Assembly: GCA_023251515.1 (NCBI GenBank)
Contig: JAHEYQ010000034.1
Location: 1-51,979, forward strand
From: Bacteroidales bacterium
GTDB taxonomy: Bacteria; Bacteroidota; Bacteroidia; Bacteroidales; JACABE01
DNA: 51,979 bases
Reading direction: 5' to 3'
Below are positions 25,861-34,646 of this stretch, piece after piece (position 1 is the stretch's first letter; each line of letters starts with the position of its first letter). Under the pieces are notes generated by a model. That model saw only the letters and a list, made by a program, of their open reading frames with translations. It was not told where the DNA came from and did not search any database. The position numbers and the translations under genes are program-made.

Positions 25861-26471
25861 TATTCTTCTGAAACTTTCCTTTTGAAAAATTTATAATAAA
25901 ACTTACTATTGTTTGGGTTAACAATAAATTCTACCCAGAAAACCCATAATCCAAATAATACCACATAAAAGAATGGTCTCAAAATCCAGTCATGGCTAAA
26001 ATCCCAATAATCAGGTATTATTAATATAATGATACTTAATGCAATGATTCTGAGTACGTTGGTTAAATACATAATGAAAAAAGATAGGGGAATATACCAT
26101 AATTTATGCTTCCATGGACCGGGAAATAACATAAATAAGAAAAAAACCTGATACATTTGTTTCATTCCGCCGCAACTTTCAACTATTGCAATATATCCGT
26201 TTACAGAAGGGAAAATAAAAGTATTCGGGTCAATAATGTAGAAATCTAAATTTAATATTCTGCGGTTAAACCATTCTGACCACACAAATACCTGATCAGC
26301 GAGAAAAAGAGAAGCATTTGAAATTATTTTTACAGAATTTATTTCAATTGAAAATCTTCTCCATAGCAAATGAAAAGAATATGTTATCAGCATAAATAAA
26401 AACACATTCCATAATGATTTGTATTTGGGATTTCTAATAAGCTCTAAGAATTGTTTGTAGTATTTGTTCAT
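25860..26471 (-). CDS. Exosortase/archaeosortase-family transpeptidase
   Basis: This 203-residue membrane protein carries the exosortase catalytic triad: Cys in VESCGGMKQM (about residue 96), Arg in YLTNVLRIIA (about 140) and His in FSHDWILRP (about 160). Several hydrophobic segments surround these. Exosortases are thought to cleave C-terminal PEP-CTERM-like sorting signals and attach the protein to a surface lipid or polysaccharide. The neighbourhood (VanZ, DUF3473 deacetylase, FemAB-like protein, WecA-type transferase) is the usual exosortase/EPS setting. I see no protein with a PEP-CTERM-like tail in this window, so its substrates must lie elsewhere. Confidence 0.88.
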   Translation of the reverse strand: MNKYYKQFLELIRNPKYKSLWNVFLFMLITYSFHLLWRRFSIEINSVKIISNASLFLADQVFVWSEWFNRRILNLDFYIIDPNTFIFPSVNGYIAIVESCGGMKQMYQVFFLFMLFPGPWKHKLWYIPLSFFIMYLTNVLRIIALSIIILIIPDYWDFSHDWILRPFFYVVLFGLWVFWVEFIVNPNNSKFYYKFFKRKVSEE

Positions 26472-26505
26472 ATTTAATTGATTAAATGGATGATGATAAA
26501 ATGTA

Positions 26506-27528
26506 TTAATTAAAAAAACGGCTGTAAATGCTTACCATGCTTTTACCCAAATTAAAAATCAAAGGTTTGTTGATTCTGATATATCGACCGTAATTGGTTG
26601 TTATTCCTCCGAATTTTGATTTAAAATCTCTGACACCATATTTTTCATTCGGATTTCCAGCTCCTAAAAAGTCGAAATATTCAAAACCATTGTCTTTTGC
26701 ATATTTTATTGAGGCCCATGTTGCCATTACACTCGGATATAAGTCTTTATATTCCCTGTCTAAACCGCACACATACCATTCGAACAAGGTTTTATAATGC
26801 ATCATACACATGATACCTCCAATAATCTTATTATCCTTTCTAATAAGCAAATATATACCTTCTTTTCTCTGACAATTGATTTCAAAGAAATTTTTAAAAA
26901 AAGTCCAATCAGCCAAAGGTTTTTTTGCACGATATTTATATAAATCCACCAGTATTTCGTAATAATCGCGGATTTGAGTGATGTTATCTGCAATTATAAT
27001 TTCTGCTCCCTTATCAATTGCTTTGCGAACCTGTCGTCTTTTACTTTCATTTAATTTATAAATCGGATTTTCTGTTTCATTTAAATGCACTATAAAATTC
27101 AAATGTTCTTCAAATTGGAATTTTAAACTGTTTAAAACATCAATGTATTTTTTCTCCAGATTAAAAAAATTCCTGAATTCTATGTAGATGGTCTGTCCTG
27201 AGACTTTTTTAAGCATAGTTTTAAGCAATAAAACAAAAATCTCAAGAGAATCAGGTTCATCAAAATTAATTAAAGGACCACCCGAAATAATGGCTCTTGA
27301 TGAAAGTTTGGCTTTCAATCCAGAGCCTTCCATTTGAATAAGAGCGTGCATACATCCTTTTATTTCTTTGTTTTGGTTTATTGCAAAAAAGCATAAAGGA
27401 ATATAACCATTTACACTTTGAAAAAACTCATACATCCATGGCATCTGGAAGGGATTCCCATCAGGATGTTTTAATACAAAATCTGACCATTGTTTTTTAT
27501 CGACAGAATTTACAATTTGAATTTCCAT
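26506..27528 (-). CDS. FemAB-like (GNAT-fold) aminoacyl/acyltransferase, exosortase-associated type
   Basis: This 340-residue protein has two GNAT-like halves. Visible features are HPDGNPFQMPWMYEFFQSV near the start, YRAKKPLADWTFF in the middle, and the FemAB-type region IIGGIMCMMHYKTLFEWYVC followed by YPSVMATWASIKYAKDNGF and YFDFLGAG. FemAB-type enzymes transfer amino acids or acyl groups to peptidoglycan precursors. The subgroup beside exosortases is annotated as PEP-CTERM-associated, with unknown substrate. It lies 34 bases upstream of the exosortase gene on the same strand. Confidence 0.8.
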   Translation of the reverse strand: MEIQIVNSVDKKQWSDFVLKHPDGNPFQMPWMYEFFQSVNGYIPLCFFAINQNKEIKGCMHALIQMEGSGLKAKLSSRAIISGGPLINFDEPDSLEIFVLLLKTMLKKVSGQTIYIEFRNFFNLEKKYIDVLNSLKFQFEEHLNFIVHLNETENPIYKLNESKRRQVRKAIDKGAEIIIADNITQIRDYYEILVDLYKYRAKKPLADWTFFKNFFEINCQRKEGIYLLIRKDNKIIGGIMCMMHYKTLFEWYVCGLDREYKDLYPSVMATWASIKYAKDNGFEYFDFLGAGNPNEKYGVRDFKSKFGGITTNYGRYIRINKPLIFNLGKSMVSIYSRFFN

Positions 27529-27543
27529 TTATTTCCCAATTTT

Positions 27544-28653
27544 TTATTGAGGTGAGATTTCTGCAGAGTGAGTATTGCCGGATTTCTCAAATTTATTTAT
27601 TATCATATAAAAGCTAAAAACTAATACTGCAACAATTCCTACTGCGATAAAATATCCAAATATTTGTAAGTAAGATAAATAAGCTGTTAAACCACATAAT
27701 AATGACAAACCCCAAATTAGTAATACTGATTGTTTTCGTGATAAGCCTGTTAATAATACTCGATCATGTAAATGCCAGGAGTCAGCAATAAATGGATTTT
27801 TACCTTTCAGAATTCTGACTGTAAATACAACAACCATGTCGGTAATTGGAACTGCAAAAATCAGAACAGCATAAGGTAAATAATAGTTTGAAGTATAATG
27901 ATTCGGTTGCCAAACAGTCAGGATTGAAAGAACATAACCCAGAAATAGTGTTCCTGAACTGCCTAAGAATAGTTTGGCCGGATGAAAATTGTATGATAAA
28001 AAAGCGATACAGGCTGCCATAACCGACATTAAAACCATAGTAACCAAGAATGCTTCCACTGCAGTAATTAAAGATAAAAAGACAGTTGCAATTACTATTA
28101 AACCCGATGCTGAACCATCTAAACCATCAATTAAGTTAATGGAATTACATAAACCTAATGACCATATTAAAAGAATAAATATTTCAATCCAGCCAATTTT
28201 CCATGGTGGAAGACCCGGCAAAATCATATAATTATCTTTGAGTGTTAATATTAAAATGCTAAGGATAATAATAATTTCAATAAGAAAACGGGTTATATAA
28301 CTTAATCTTTTAATGTCATCAAAATAACCAATGATAAATATAAATACACTGCTGATAAATAATAAAAAATATCTTAGTTTATAATGGTCATCAGGAAAAA
28401 GTTTATCGAGAAAAAAAATACTGCTTAACATGGTAATCAGAAAAGGAATAAAAATAACCCAACCCCCAATAACCGGAATCTGATAATCGTGAGAGCGTTT
28501 TCTGATTTTTCTGGGGATATCAATTTCTCTATCGCGCGGAGTGCAGATATATCCCTTTTTGTGTGCAAATTTTATCACATAAGGAGCTGTAAAATATGCA
28601 AGTAGTGTTGAAATAATAAATATTTCTCCTGAAAAAAACAAATAGTACGACAT
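27544..28653 (-). CDS. WecA/MraY-family transferase homologue (copy 3) with altered GDxGS motif
   Basis: This 369-residue polytopic membrane protein is of the same glycosyltransferase-4 family. It has NSINLIDGLDGSASG, and SWHLHDRVLLTG matches the HxxH loop. The normally invariant FMGDTGS motif reads LFLGSSGTLFLG, so the catalytic Mg-binding Asp is replaced by Ser; I checked this in the nucleotides. The N-terminus has CTPRDREIDIPRKIRKRSHD. It is more diverged than the two intact copies at 22.0-24.4 kb. It could have a changed chemistry, a regulatory role, or be inactive. It is followed within 15 bases by the FemAB-like gene. Confidence 0.8.
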   Translation of the reverse strand: MSYYLFFSGEIFIISTLLAYFTAPYVIKFAHKKGYICTPRDREIDIPRKIRKRSHDYQIPVIGGWVIFIPFLITMLSSIFFLDKLFPDDHYKLRYFLLFISSVFIFIIGYFDDIKRLSYITRFLIEIIIILSILILTLKDNYMILPGLPPWKIGWIEIFILLIWSLGLCNSINLIDGLDGSASGLIVIATVFLSLITAVEAFLVTMVLMSVMAACIAFLSYNFHPAKLFLGSSGTLFLGYVLSILTVWQPNHYTSNYYLPYAVLIFAVPITDMVVVFTVRILKGKNPFIADSWHLHDRVLLTGLSRKQSVLLIWGLSLLCGLTAYLSYLQIFGYFIAVGIVAVLVFSFYMIINKFEKSGNTHSAEISPQ

Positions 28654-28803
28654 ATATTAATAGTGATTTATTTAATTGATTAATTGTTATGCAAACTTAT
28701 AAAAAAATTTTTAATGTTTTAAACTTTATGATAAATGATAATATATTTTTATAATCAAAGGTATAAAGATTTTTTTTGATAGTAAAAGAGATAATGTTTA
28801 TAA

Positions 28804-29529
28804 TTATTTTTTCTTCTTTTTTAGAATATAAAATTCTTTTAATAATAATAATAAAAATAAAAAAATGCTAATATATTCTTTCTTTCTCAGTCTTTTGGGA
28901 TCAATAAACCAAATTATCAACCACTCCAAACCTAGATGTCTCCAAAAAGCTGATGGTCTTTTCAGAGTTTCTGCATAAAATTCAAATACAGCTCCAATGT
29001 TACAAATTATATTTACATTTAATTGTTCTCCCATTTTAAAAATTAATTTTTCTTGTTTTGGTGCAGAAATTCCTACAAACAAAACAAAAGGAGAAATAGA
29101 ATTAATTCTCCTTATCATTTCATTCATATCTTCTTCAGAAAAAGTATTTCTAAATGGAGGAGAATAACGTTCAATTTTTATATCAGGAAATTCATTGTTT
29201 ATTCTTTTATTGATTCTATCTAAAACAAGTTGGGAGGATCCCAGAAAAAAACAAGTTTCTTTTTTATTATTTACTTCATTTAGTAGATAATAAAAAATAT
29301 CTTCCCCGCTTTGCTTTCTGATTTTTTTATTTAGCAGCAATCTGGCAGCTATTGTAACAGCAATACCATCAGGTAGTAAAATATCTGATTTTAGCAATGC
29401 ATTTTTATAATCATCATCTTTTTTTGACCAAACAAAGGCAGATGCATTAAGTGTATTAATAATGATCTTATTGTTTAAATCTATGGTGTTTAATTCTTGT
29501 TCAAAAACTTTAAAACCCAATACTTTCAT
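28804..29529 (-). CDS. WecG/TagA/CpsF-family glycosyltransferase (copy 1)
   Basis: This 241-residue protein is of glycosyltransferase family 26. Its motifs are NASAFVWSKKD, SDILLPDGIAV with the conserved Asp, CFFLGSSQLVLDRI, FVGISAPKQEKLI and NIGAVFEFYAE. The C-terminal basic/aromatic tail (LGLEWLIIWFIDPKRL) anchors such enzymes to the membrane. They add the second sugar to undecaprenyl-PP-linked HexNAc, for example ManNAcA in enterobacterial common antigen. It stands at the head of the exosortase-containing unit and would work after the WecA-type enzymes. Confidence 0.88.
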   Translation of the reverse strand: MKVLGFKVFEQELNTIDLNNKIIINTLNASAFVWSKKDDDYKNALLKSDILLPDGIAVTIAARLLLNKKIRKQSGEDIFYYLLNEVNNKKETCFFLGSSQLVLDRINKRINNEFPDIKIERYSPPFRNTFSEEDMNEMIRRINSISPFVLFVGISAPKQEKLIFKMGEQLNVNIICNIGAVFEFYAETLKRPSAFWRHLGLEWLIIWFIDPKRLRKKEYISIFLFLLLLLKEFYILKKKKK

Positions 29530-30138
29530 AAGAACTTACATTATAAGAATTTATATTATTTGATTCTGTATTTAAATGGTTTAATGAAATTTTTATAAAA
29601 AGTTGTTATTTCAAGAACATTAAAGAATTGTATAGCTTTTTTAATGATTTTATAGTTATTCTAACCTAAGAAAATAGATGGTTTAGATCTTTTAATGATT
29701 TTTTAATTTGATAGAATTATATTTGTTTCCGTATATAAAATTTCTGATTTTAACCCCAATCTGTTGGTTTTTAAGTTGACATTTAGATTTTCGGATGCGA
29801 TGCTTAGCTTTTTGAGTTCTGCAATTTGGTTTTTGAATTGTGTAAGTCTGTTTTTTATCTGAAACCGTCCATTTCTGTTTTGAAACTTTGGTTTTCTGAT
29901 TCAGATTTCTTGTTTTTGGTTACTAGAGTTTGGTTTTTGTATCTGATATTTTGCTTTTTTAAATGGTAGTCTTCCAAATAAACATTATACATATGCTTTA
30001 ATTGATATATCGAATTTAATATCGTTTATTTACAAATATATTAAGCATTTTCACGAATTATATTCATTCGTTTTTCATCAGCCTGTATTAATTTTGCCTG
30101 CGGTAAGACAATGAAGTCTTACCTTAAAAATAAAACAT
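29530..30138. other. Long intergenic region with a GT-rich plus strand
   Basis: This 609-base gap lies between divergent genes. From about 29740 to 29960 the plus strand is dominated by T and G, with recurring TTTGGTTTTT/TTTCTGATTT-like words, and neither strand carries a recognisable gene. The remainder is AT-rich. It probably holds the promoters of the two divergent genes, but no clear box was found. Confidence 0.5.
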
Positions 30139-30846
30139 TTGGAAAAAGTTATTAAAAAGAAAGCGAAAACCCATGCAGGTATTTCGCAGGTGCTGGAAGA
30201 GCACCAGACAGACTGGGCTAGTTTTAGCCCAATGGTTGAAGCAAAAGCTGAATTTGATTTACTGATGAACAAATCAAGTCAACTTACTCAGGTTTTGCAA
30301 GAAGAATCCGGAACGGCAAGTTTGAGCAAAAAGCTTAGCAAAGTAAAGATGAAGACCGGAGTTGAATTTTTGTATAATGCAATAATGGCATTGGCAGATG
30401 CCAAAAAAGACGAAGCTTTTATGAACCAGCTGAAGGTTCAATGGACTAAGTTTTATGGTGCTGCTACAGATATTGAACTTTACAATACCGGTTTGTATCT
30501 TTATTCGCTGGCTGAAGGCAGAAAAACCGATCTGGTTGATTATAAAGTAAATCAGGGAGTTTTTGATGATGTTCTGAAAGCGATTAATCAGTTTTATGCT
30601 TTGATTAATCTACCAAAAACCGTAATCAAAAGCAAGAAGCAAACTGCTGAGTATCTAAAAAACTACAATAAACAAATTTCAGTCTTATTGAAAAACAGAA
30701 TAGATAAGTTGGTTAAAATTCTTGCAGTTGAATTCCCAGAGTTTGGCGACAAATATTTTGCGATGCGTCCTTTAGCCAAAAACAAAAGTAAAAAGAAAAA
30801 AGACCAGATTTCTGATGGACAGGCTAATAATGAAGCAAGTGCTTAG
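30139..30846 (+). CDS. Hypothetical helical protein with Lys-rich tail
   Basis: This 235-residue protein is not recognised. It starts at TTG (30139); the frame contains no ATG between an upstream stop at 30112 and that TTG, and TTG GAA AAA GTT looks like a normal N-terminus. The sequence is almost wholly helical. It has heptad-like patterns through residues 20-110, an aromatic-rich centre (WTKFYGAATDIELYNTGLYL), and a basic, probably disordered C-terminus (KNKSKKKKDQ, then an acidic end). No signal peptide or membrane segment is seen. It is the only plus-strand gene in a 30-kb minus-strand polysaccharide region, and a terminator follows at 30896-30934. Confidence 0.75.
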   Translation: MEKVIKKKAKTHAGISQVLEEHQTDWASFSPMVEAKAEFDLLMNKSSQLTQVLQEESGTASLSKKLSKVKMKTGVEFLYNAIMALADAKKDEAFMNQLKVQWTKFYGAATDIELYNTGLYLYSLAEGRKTDLVDYKVNQGVFDDVLKAINQFYALINLPKTVIKSKKQTAEYLKNYNKQISVLLKNRIDKLVKILAVEFPEFGDKYFAMRPLAKNKSKKKKDQISDGQANNEASA

Positions 30847-30895
30847 TACTAAAAAATCATGCATTATCCTGAATTCAGCTAAAGATGAGGCTTAT

Positions 30896-30934
30896 AGAAA
30901 GTGCCTTGCTTTATTGTGATGCACTTTCTTTTTC
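30896..30934 (+). terminator. Intrinsic terminator after the hypothetical gene
   Basis: AGAAAGTGC (30896-30904) pairs with GCACTTTCT (30921-30929) across a 16-base loop, followed by TTTTC on the plus strand, 49 bases past the stop. Confidence 0.8.
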
Positions 30935-31008
30935 TATAATACTCTAAATAAAATTCAGGCCTTCATAATCTGAAGCAATTATAGCTTGCAAAATACCATG
31001 TTCTATTT

Positions 31009-31048
31009 TAAAAAAATGACCAGACATTTTTATTATGTGCTGGTCATT
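31009..31048 (-). terminator. Intrinsic terminator of the colitose gene set
   Basis: On the minus strand AATGACCAGCACA pairs with TGTCTGGTCATT (one bulged base) and is followed by a run of seven T. It lies about 235 bases after the stop of the colD-like gene at 31285. Confidence 0.7.
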
Positions 31049-31284
31049 TATTGTTATTGTCTTCCTTAAATAATAATATTAATATATTCCAACATAGGAT
31101 AGATGATTATGTGTTCTTTGTTACTTCTTATTTCAAATATCAGAGAGCAATTTGAGTTGTTTTTAGTCACACGTTTATTAGAGATTCAATCTATTTTATT
31201 CCTTCATTATTAATTTTCAGAGAAGAAAGATTTGAAATTTATATTTAAACAAGAAAAGAATATTCTGAATAAAACAAAAATACA

Positions 31285-32466
31285 TTAATTATATAGGAAT
31301 TTTTTTACCAATTCCGCAACAGAAGCTATTTGTCCTGTTAAATCATAGTGATGATTTCCAATAAAAAGTCCATGTTTGTCAATTAAATCTGAATTACTTA
31401 ATTCACCTGATATTTCATAATCGAAATAAGATATTACTTTATTTTTTGTAAAATTACCTGAAACAATTGGACGGCATTCAACGCCATTTTTCATTAGTAA
31501 TTCAACTAAGTCATCCCGCTTTTTACCCGTTTCCGGTAAAAGAATTATTGAAAAACCAAACCATGAACTTTTACCTATTTCTTTTTGAGTTGTTATTCCA
31601 GAAATACTTTCAAATTGTTTCTTAAAGTATTCAGCATTTCTTCTTCTGATTTCAACAAAACTGTCTAATTTTTTTAATTGTTCAATACCTATTGCACCAC
31701 TTAATTCTAAAGGGCGAACATTGTAACCGGGCAAAACAAAATTCCACGATTCTTCAAACCAATTATTACTCTTTTTGCCACTTACTTTATTAACATCTGG
31801 TAATTGACGTGTCCAACCATGTGCACGAAGACTTAATAAAATATGATATATTTCTTCATCATTAGTATTAATCATACCGCCTTCCATAGTAGATATATGA
31901 TGACTAAAAAAAGAAGAATAAGTACCCATTAATCCAAAAGAACCTGTTTTTTTACCTTCATAATCAGCACCCATCGACTCACAATTATCTTCAAGTAAGA
32001 TTATGTTCTTGTCTTTAATGATTTCATTTATTGCATTATAATCATTAGGATTACCCAAAAGATTAACAGCAAAAATTAAACGTGTTTTGTCTGAAATTGC
32101 ATCTTTCAAACAATCTAAATCCAAATTTAAAGTAAGTAAATTAATATCAACAAATTTTATTTTTAATCCATATTGATATAAAGGATAGTAAGTAGTAGCC
32201 CAGGATACAGCAGGAACGATTACTTCATCCCCCTTTTTTAAGGCATTTTCATTTTTGTAAAAAAGTGCAGCAACTGCAAGCAAATTGGCTGAAGAGCCTG
32301 AATTAACCATTATAGAATATTTTGAACCAAATTTTTTTGCAAATGATTCTTCATATACTAAAACATTTTTTCCCATTGTAAAATTGCCTGATGCAATTAC
32401 ATTTTGCATTGCATTATATTCTTCTTCTCCCCATGTAGGAGAAGCTAATGAATAATTTATTTTCAT
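31285..32466 (-). CDS. colD: GDP-4-keto-6-deoxy-D-mannose 3-dehydratase-like (ColD) PLP enzyme
   Basis: This DegT/StrS-family PLP enzyme is 393 residues when started at the ATG at 32466 (MKINYSLASPTWGEEE), which fits the family better than the ATG 14 codons upstream. It has VNSGSSANLLAV, LLEDNCESMGA and, at the place of the usual PLP-binding Lys, His: SSFFSHHISTMEGGM, followed by LRAHGWTRQLP. This His substitution is the hallmark of ColD and RfbH 3-dehydratases rather than sugar aminotransferases. With gmd and a GDP-fucose-synthase-like gene immediately upstream, the predicted reaction is removal of the C3 hydroxyl from GDP-4-keto-6-deoxymannose on the way to GDP-L-colitose. RfbH-like action on a CDP sugar is less likely in this context. 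Confidence 0.85.
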   Translation of the reverse strand: MKINYSLASPTWGEEEYNAMQNVIASGNFTMGKNVLVYEESFAKKFGSKYSIMVNSGSSANLLAVAALFYKNENALKKGDEVIVPAVSWATTYYPLYQYGLKIKFVDINLLTLNLDLDCLKDAISDKTRLIFAVNLLGNPNDYNAINEIIKDKNIILLEDNCESMGADYEGKKTGSFGLMGTYSSFFSHHISTMEGGMINTNDEEIYHILLSLRAHGWTRQLPDVNKVSGKKSNNWFEESWNFVLPGYNVRPLELSGAIGIEQLKKLDSFVEIRRRNAEYFKKQFESISGITTQKEIGKSSWFGFSIILLPETGKKRDDLVELLMKNGVECRPIVSGNFTKNKVISYFDYEISGELSNSDLIDKHGLFIGNHHYDLTGQIASVAELVKKFLYN

Positions 32467-32565
32467 CCGTAAATAATGTATTATTAATAGGTCGGATGGA
32501 ACTCGCATGATGAATTTTCATCCGTGTTTATAAATATTAACGAATCATGCTCGTTTTATATTTAA

Positions 32566-33489
32566 CTAATTATTTGTATAAAACTTAAATGTTTCTCTAA
32601 TCCCATCTTCCAAAGAATATTTAGGTTGCCAGCCCAAGGCTTCCTGAAAAGAAATATCTACAAGCTTCTGTTTCATTCCTACAGGTTTTGATAGGTCATG
32701 AGTAAATATTCCATTATATCCAATTACTTTTGCAGCACTTTCATAATACTGATTAATTGAATAATCATACCCAAGTCCAACATTCATAACCATAGGAAGT
32801 TTGGAAAAATTTTCTATTGCAAACCAAATAAAATTTGCCAAATCACCAGCATACATAAATTCTCTTCTTGCTTCACCATCACCCCAAATTTCCACTTCTT
32901 TACTTTGAGATTCTCTAGCCGTTATTAATTTGTAAATTATTGATGGTAATAGATGTGAATGTTTAGGATCAAATTTATCATATCGCCCAAATAAGTTACA
33001 TGGGATAAGTGTTTTATATTCAAATTCTTCACTTTCCCTATTTATGTATTCGCATAAGCGCATTGCATATATTTTAGCTAATGCATATCCTTCATTGGTA
33101 GGTTCCAATTCACCCTTTAATATAAGATTTTCTTTAAGTGGGTTAATTGCTTCCCGAGGATACATACATGAGCTACCTAAATTAATCATTCTTTTAACGT
33201 TATTATTCTTTGCAGCAAGGATGATATTTCGTGCCATATCTGTGTTTTCTACAAGAAATTTTACAGGATTGTTAATATTTGCATGTATGCCACCAACAAT
33301 ACCTGCAGCATGAATTACAAAGTCAAATGAATTTGTCTTGAAATAACTATCAATGGCATTAAAATCTAATAAATTTAGTTCATCAATATCTGGAAAAAAA
33401 AATTCATAATCAGAATTTGGTAAAACTTCCCTTATATTTGACCCCACCATTCCTTGTCCACCTGTCAAAAAAATCTTAACTTTCCTCAT
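32566..33489 (-). CDS. GDP-L-colitose/GDP-L-fucose synthase-like epimerase-reductase
   Basis: This 307-residue extended SDR is of the GDP-L-fucose synthase family. It has FLTGGQGMVGSNI at the N-terminus, HAAGIVGGI, NLGSSCMYPREA, and EPTNEGYALAK holding the catalytic Tyr and Lys. NLFGRYDKFDPKHSHLLPS is typical of Fcl/ColC proteins. Fcl converts GDP-4-keto-6-deoxymannose to GDP-fucose; ColC performs the same C5 epimerisation and C4 reduction on the 3-deoxy intermediate. Because a ColD-like dehydratase follows, ColC function is the better guess, but the two cannot be separated by sequence here. It is preceded by gmd with a 2-base gap. Confidence 0.85.
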   Translation of the reverse strand: MRKVKIFLTGGQGMVGSNIREVLPNSDYEFFFPDIDELNLLDFNAIDSYFKTNSFDFVIHAAGIVGGIHANINNPVKFLVENTDMARNIILAAKNNNVKRMINLGSSCMYPREAINPLKENLILKGELEPTNEGYALAKIYAMRLCEYINRESEEFEYKTLIPCNLFGRYDKFDPKHSHLLPSIIYKLITARESQSKEVEIWGDGEARREFMYAGDLANFIWFAIENFSKLPMVMNVGLGYDYSINQYYESAAKVIGYNGIFTHDLSKPVGMKQKLVDISFQEALGWQPKYSLEDGIRETFKFYTNN

Positions 33490-33491
33490 AT

Positions 33492-34598
33492 TTATTTTCT
33501 TTTTGTCCTTTGAATATCCGAAACCATCATTTCGTCAATCATTTGATTTAATGTAAATTTGGGTTTCCATCCTAATTTGTTATATGCTTTAGAAGCATCG
33601 CCAATTAATAAATCGACTTCGGTTGGACGAAAATATTCAGGGTCAACTTTAACAATAGTATTTTTCATTAAAGTATCTACATTACTTTCGAATTCAGAAC
33701 CAACAGTTGCATTGAATTTATTTCTATCAATACTTTTAATAATACCTGTTTCGTTAACTCCTTCTCCTTGAAATTCAATATCTATACCAACAACTTTACA
33801 AGCCAATTTTACAAAATCTCTGATAGTTGTGGTAATACCTGTTGCGATAACAAAATCCTCAGGTTTCTCTTGTTGTAACATCAACCACATCATTTCAACA
33901 TAATCTTTTGCATGACCCCAATCACGTTTGGCATCGAGATTACCCAAATACAATTCTTTTTGCTTTCCGCAAACAATTGCTGCAATTGCTCTTGTTATTT
34001 TTCTTGTTACAAAGGTTTCTCCTCTTACAGGTGATTCGTGATTAAATAGTATCCCATTGCAAGCATAAATATTGTATGCCTCTCTGTAATTAACTGTAAT
34101 CCAGTATCCGTATAGTTTTGCAACTGCGTAAGGAGATCGGGGATAAAATGGGGTTTTTTCTGATTGTGGAATTTCTTGAACCAAGCCATATAGTTCAGAT
34201 GTTGATGCTTGATAAATTTTGGTTTTCTTTTCCAAGCCCAGCAATCTTACAGCTTCCAAAATCCTTAAAGTTCCAATTGCATCAGTATTTGCAGTATATT
34301 CAGGTAAATCAAAACTCACCTTCACATGACTTTGAGCAGCTAAGTTATAAATTTCATCTGGTTGAACTGTTTGTATTATTCTTGTAAGATTAAGACTATC
34401 TGTCATATCTCCATAATGCAATACAAAATTCTTATTATGAACATGTGGATCCTGAAACAAATGATCTATACGCTCTGTATTTATTAATGAAGAACGGCGT
34501 TTAATACCATGTACTTCATATCCTTTTTTTAATAAAAATTCAGCAAGGTATGAACCATCCTGACCAGTGATACCAGTAATTAATGCTTTTTTTATCAT
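33492..34598 (-). CDS. gmd: GDP-mannose 4,6-dehydratase
   Basis: This 368-residue protein matches GDP-mannose 4,6-dehydratases in length and motifs: [82 protein letters not shown] (Tyr-xxx-Lys) and [16 protein letters not shown]. It makes GDP-4-keto-6-deoxy-D-mannose from GDP-D-mannose, the common precursor of GDP-fucose, GDP-rhamnose, GDP-perosamine and GDP-colitose. The following ColC/ColD-like genes, 2 and about 100 bases away, point to colitose. Confidence 0.95.
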   Translation of the reverse strand: MIKKALITGITGQDGSYLAEFLLKKGYEVHGIKRRSSLINTERIDHLFQDPHVHNKNFVLHYGDMTDSLNLTRIIQTVQPDEIYNLAAQSHVKVSFDLPEYTANTDAIGTLRILEAVRLLGLEKKTKIYQASTSELYGLVQEIPQSEKTPFYPRSPYAVAKLYGYWITVNYREAYNIYACNGILFNHESPVRGETFVTRKITRAIAAIVCGKQKELYLGNLDAKRDWGHAKDYVEMMWLMLQQEKPEDFVIATGITTTIRDFVKLACKVVGIDIEFQGEGVNETGIIKSIDRNKFNATVGSEFESNVDTLMKNTIVKVDPEYFRPTEVDLLIGDASKAYNKLGWKPKFTLNQMIDEMMVSDIQRTKRK

Positions 34599-34646
34599 GA
34601 TTTATAATTTGATAATGAATTATATTTGTGTAATTAAATTATAGTT

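Larger units (their letters stand above)
30847..31284. other. Intergenic region between convergent genes
   Basis: This 438-base stretch lies between the plus-strand gene ending at 30846 and the colD-like gene ending at 31285 on the minus strand. It contains two oppositely oriented terminators (30896-30934 and 31009-31048). The rest is AT-rich and shows no gene. Confidence 0.6.

Noticed and set aside
32460..32526. Direct repeat TTTTCATCCGT upstream of the colD-like gene (two copies) as an operator
   Set aside because: Only two 11-base copies; one overlaps the chosen start region, and chance or leader duplication cannot be excluded.
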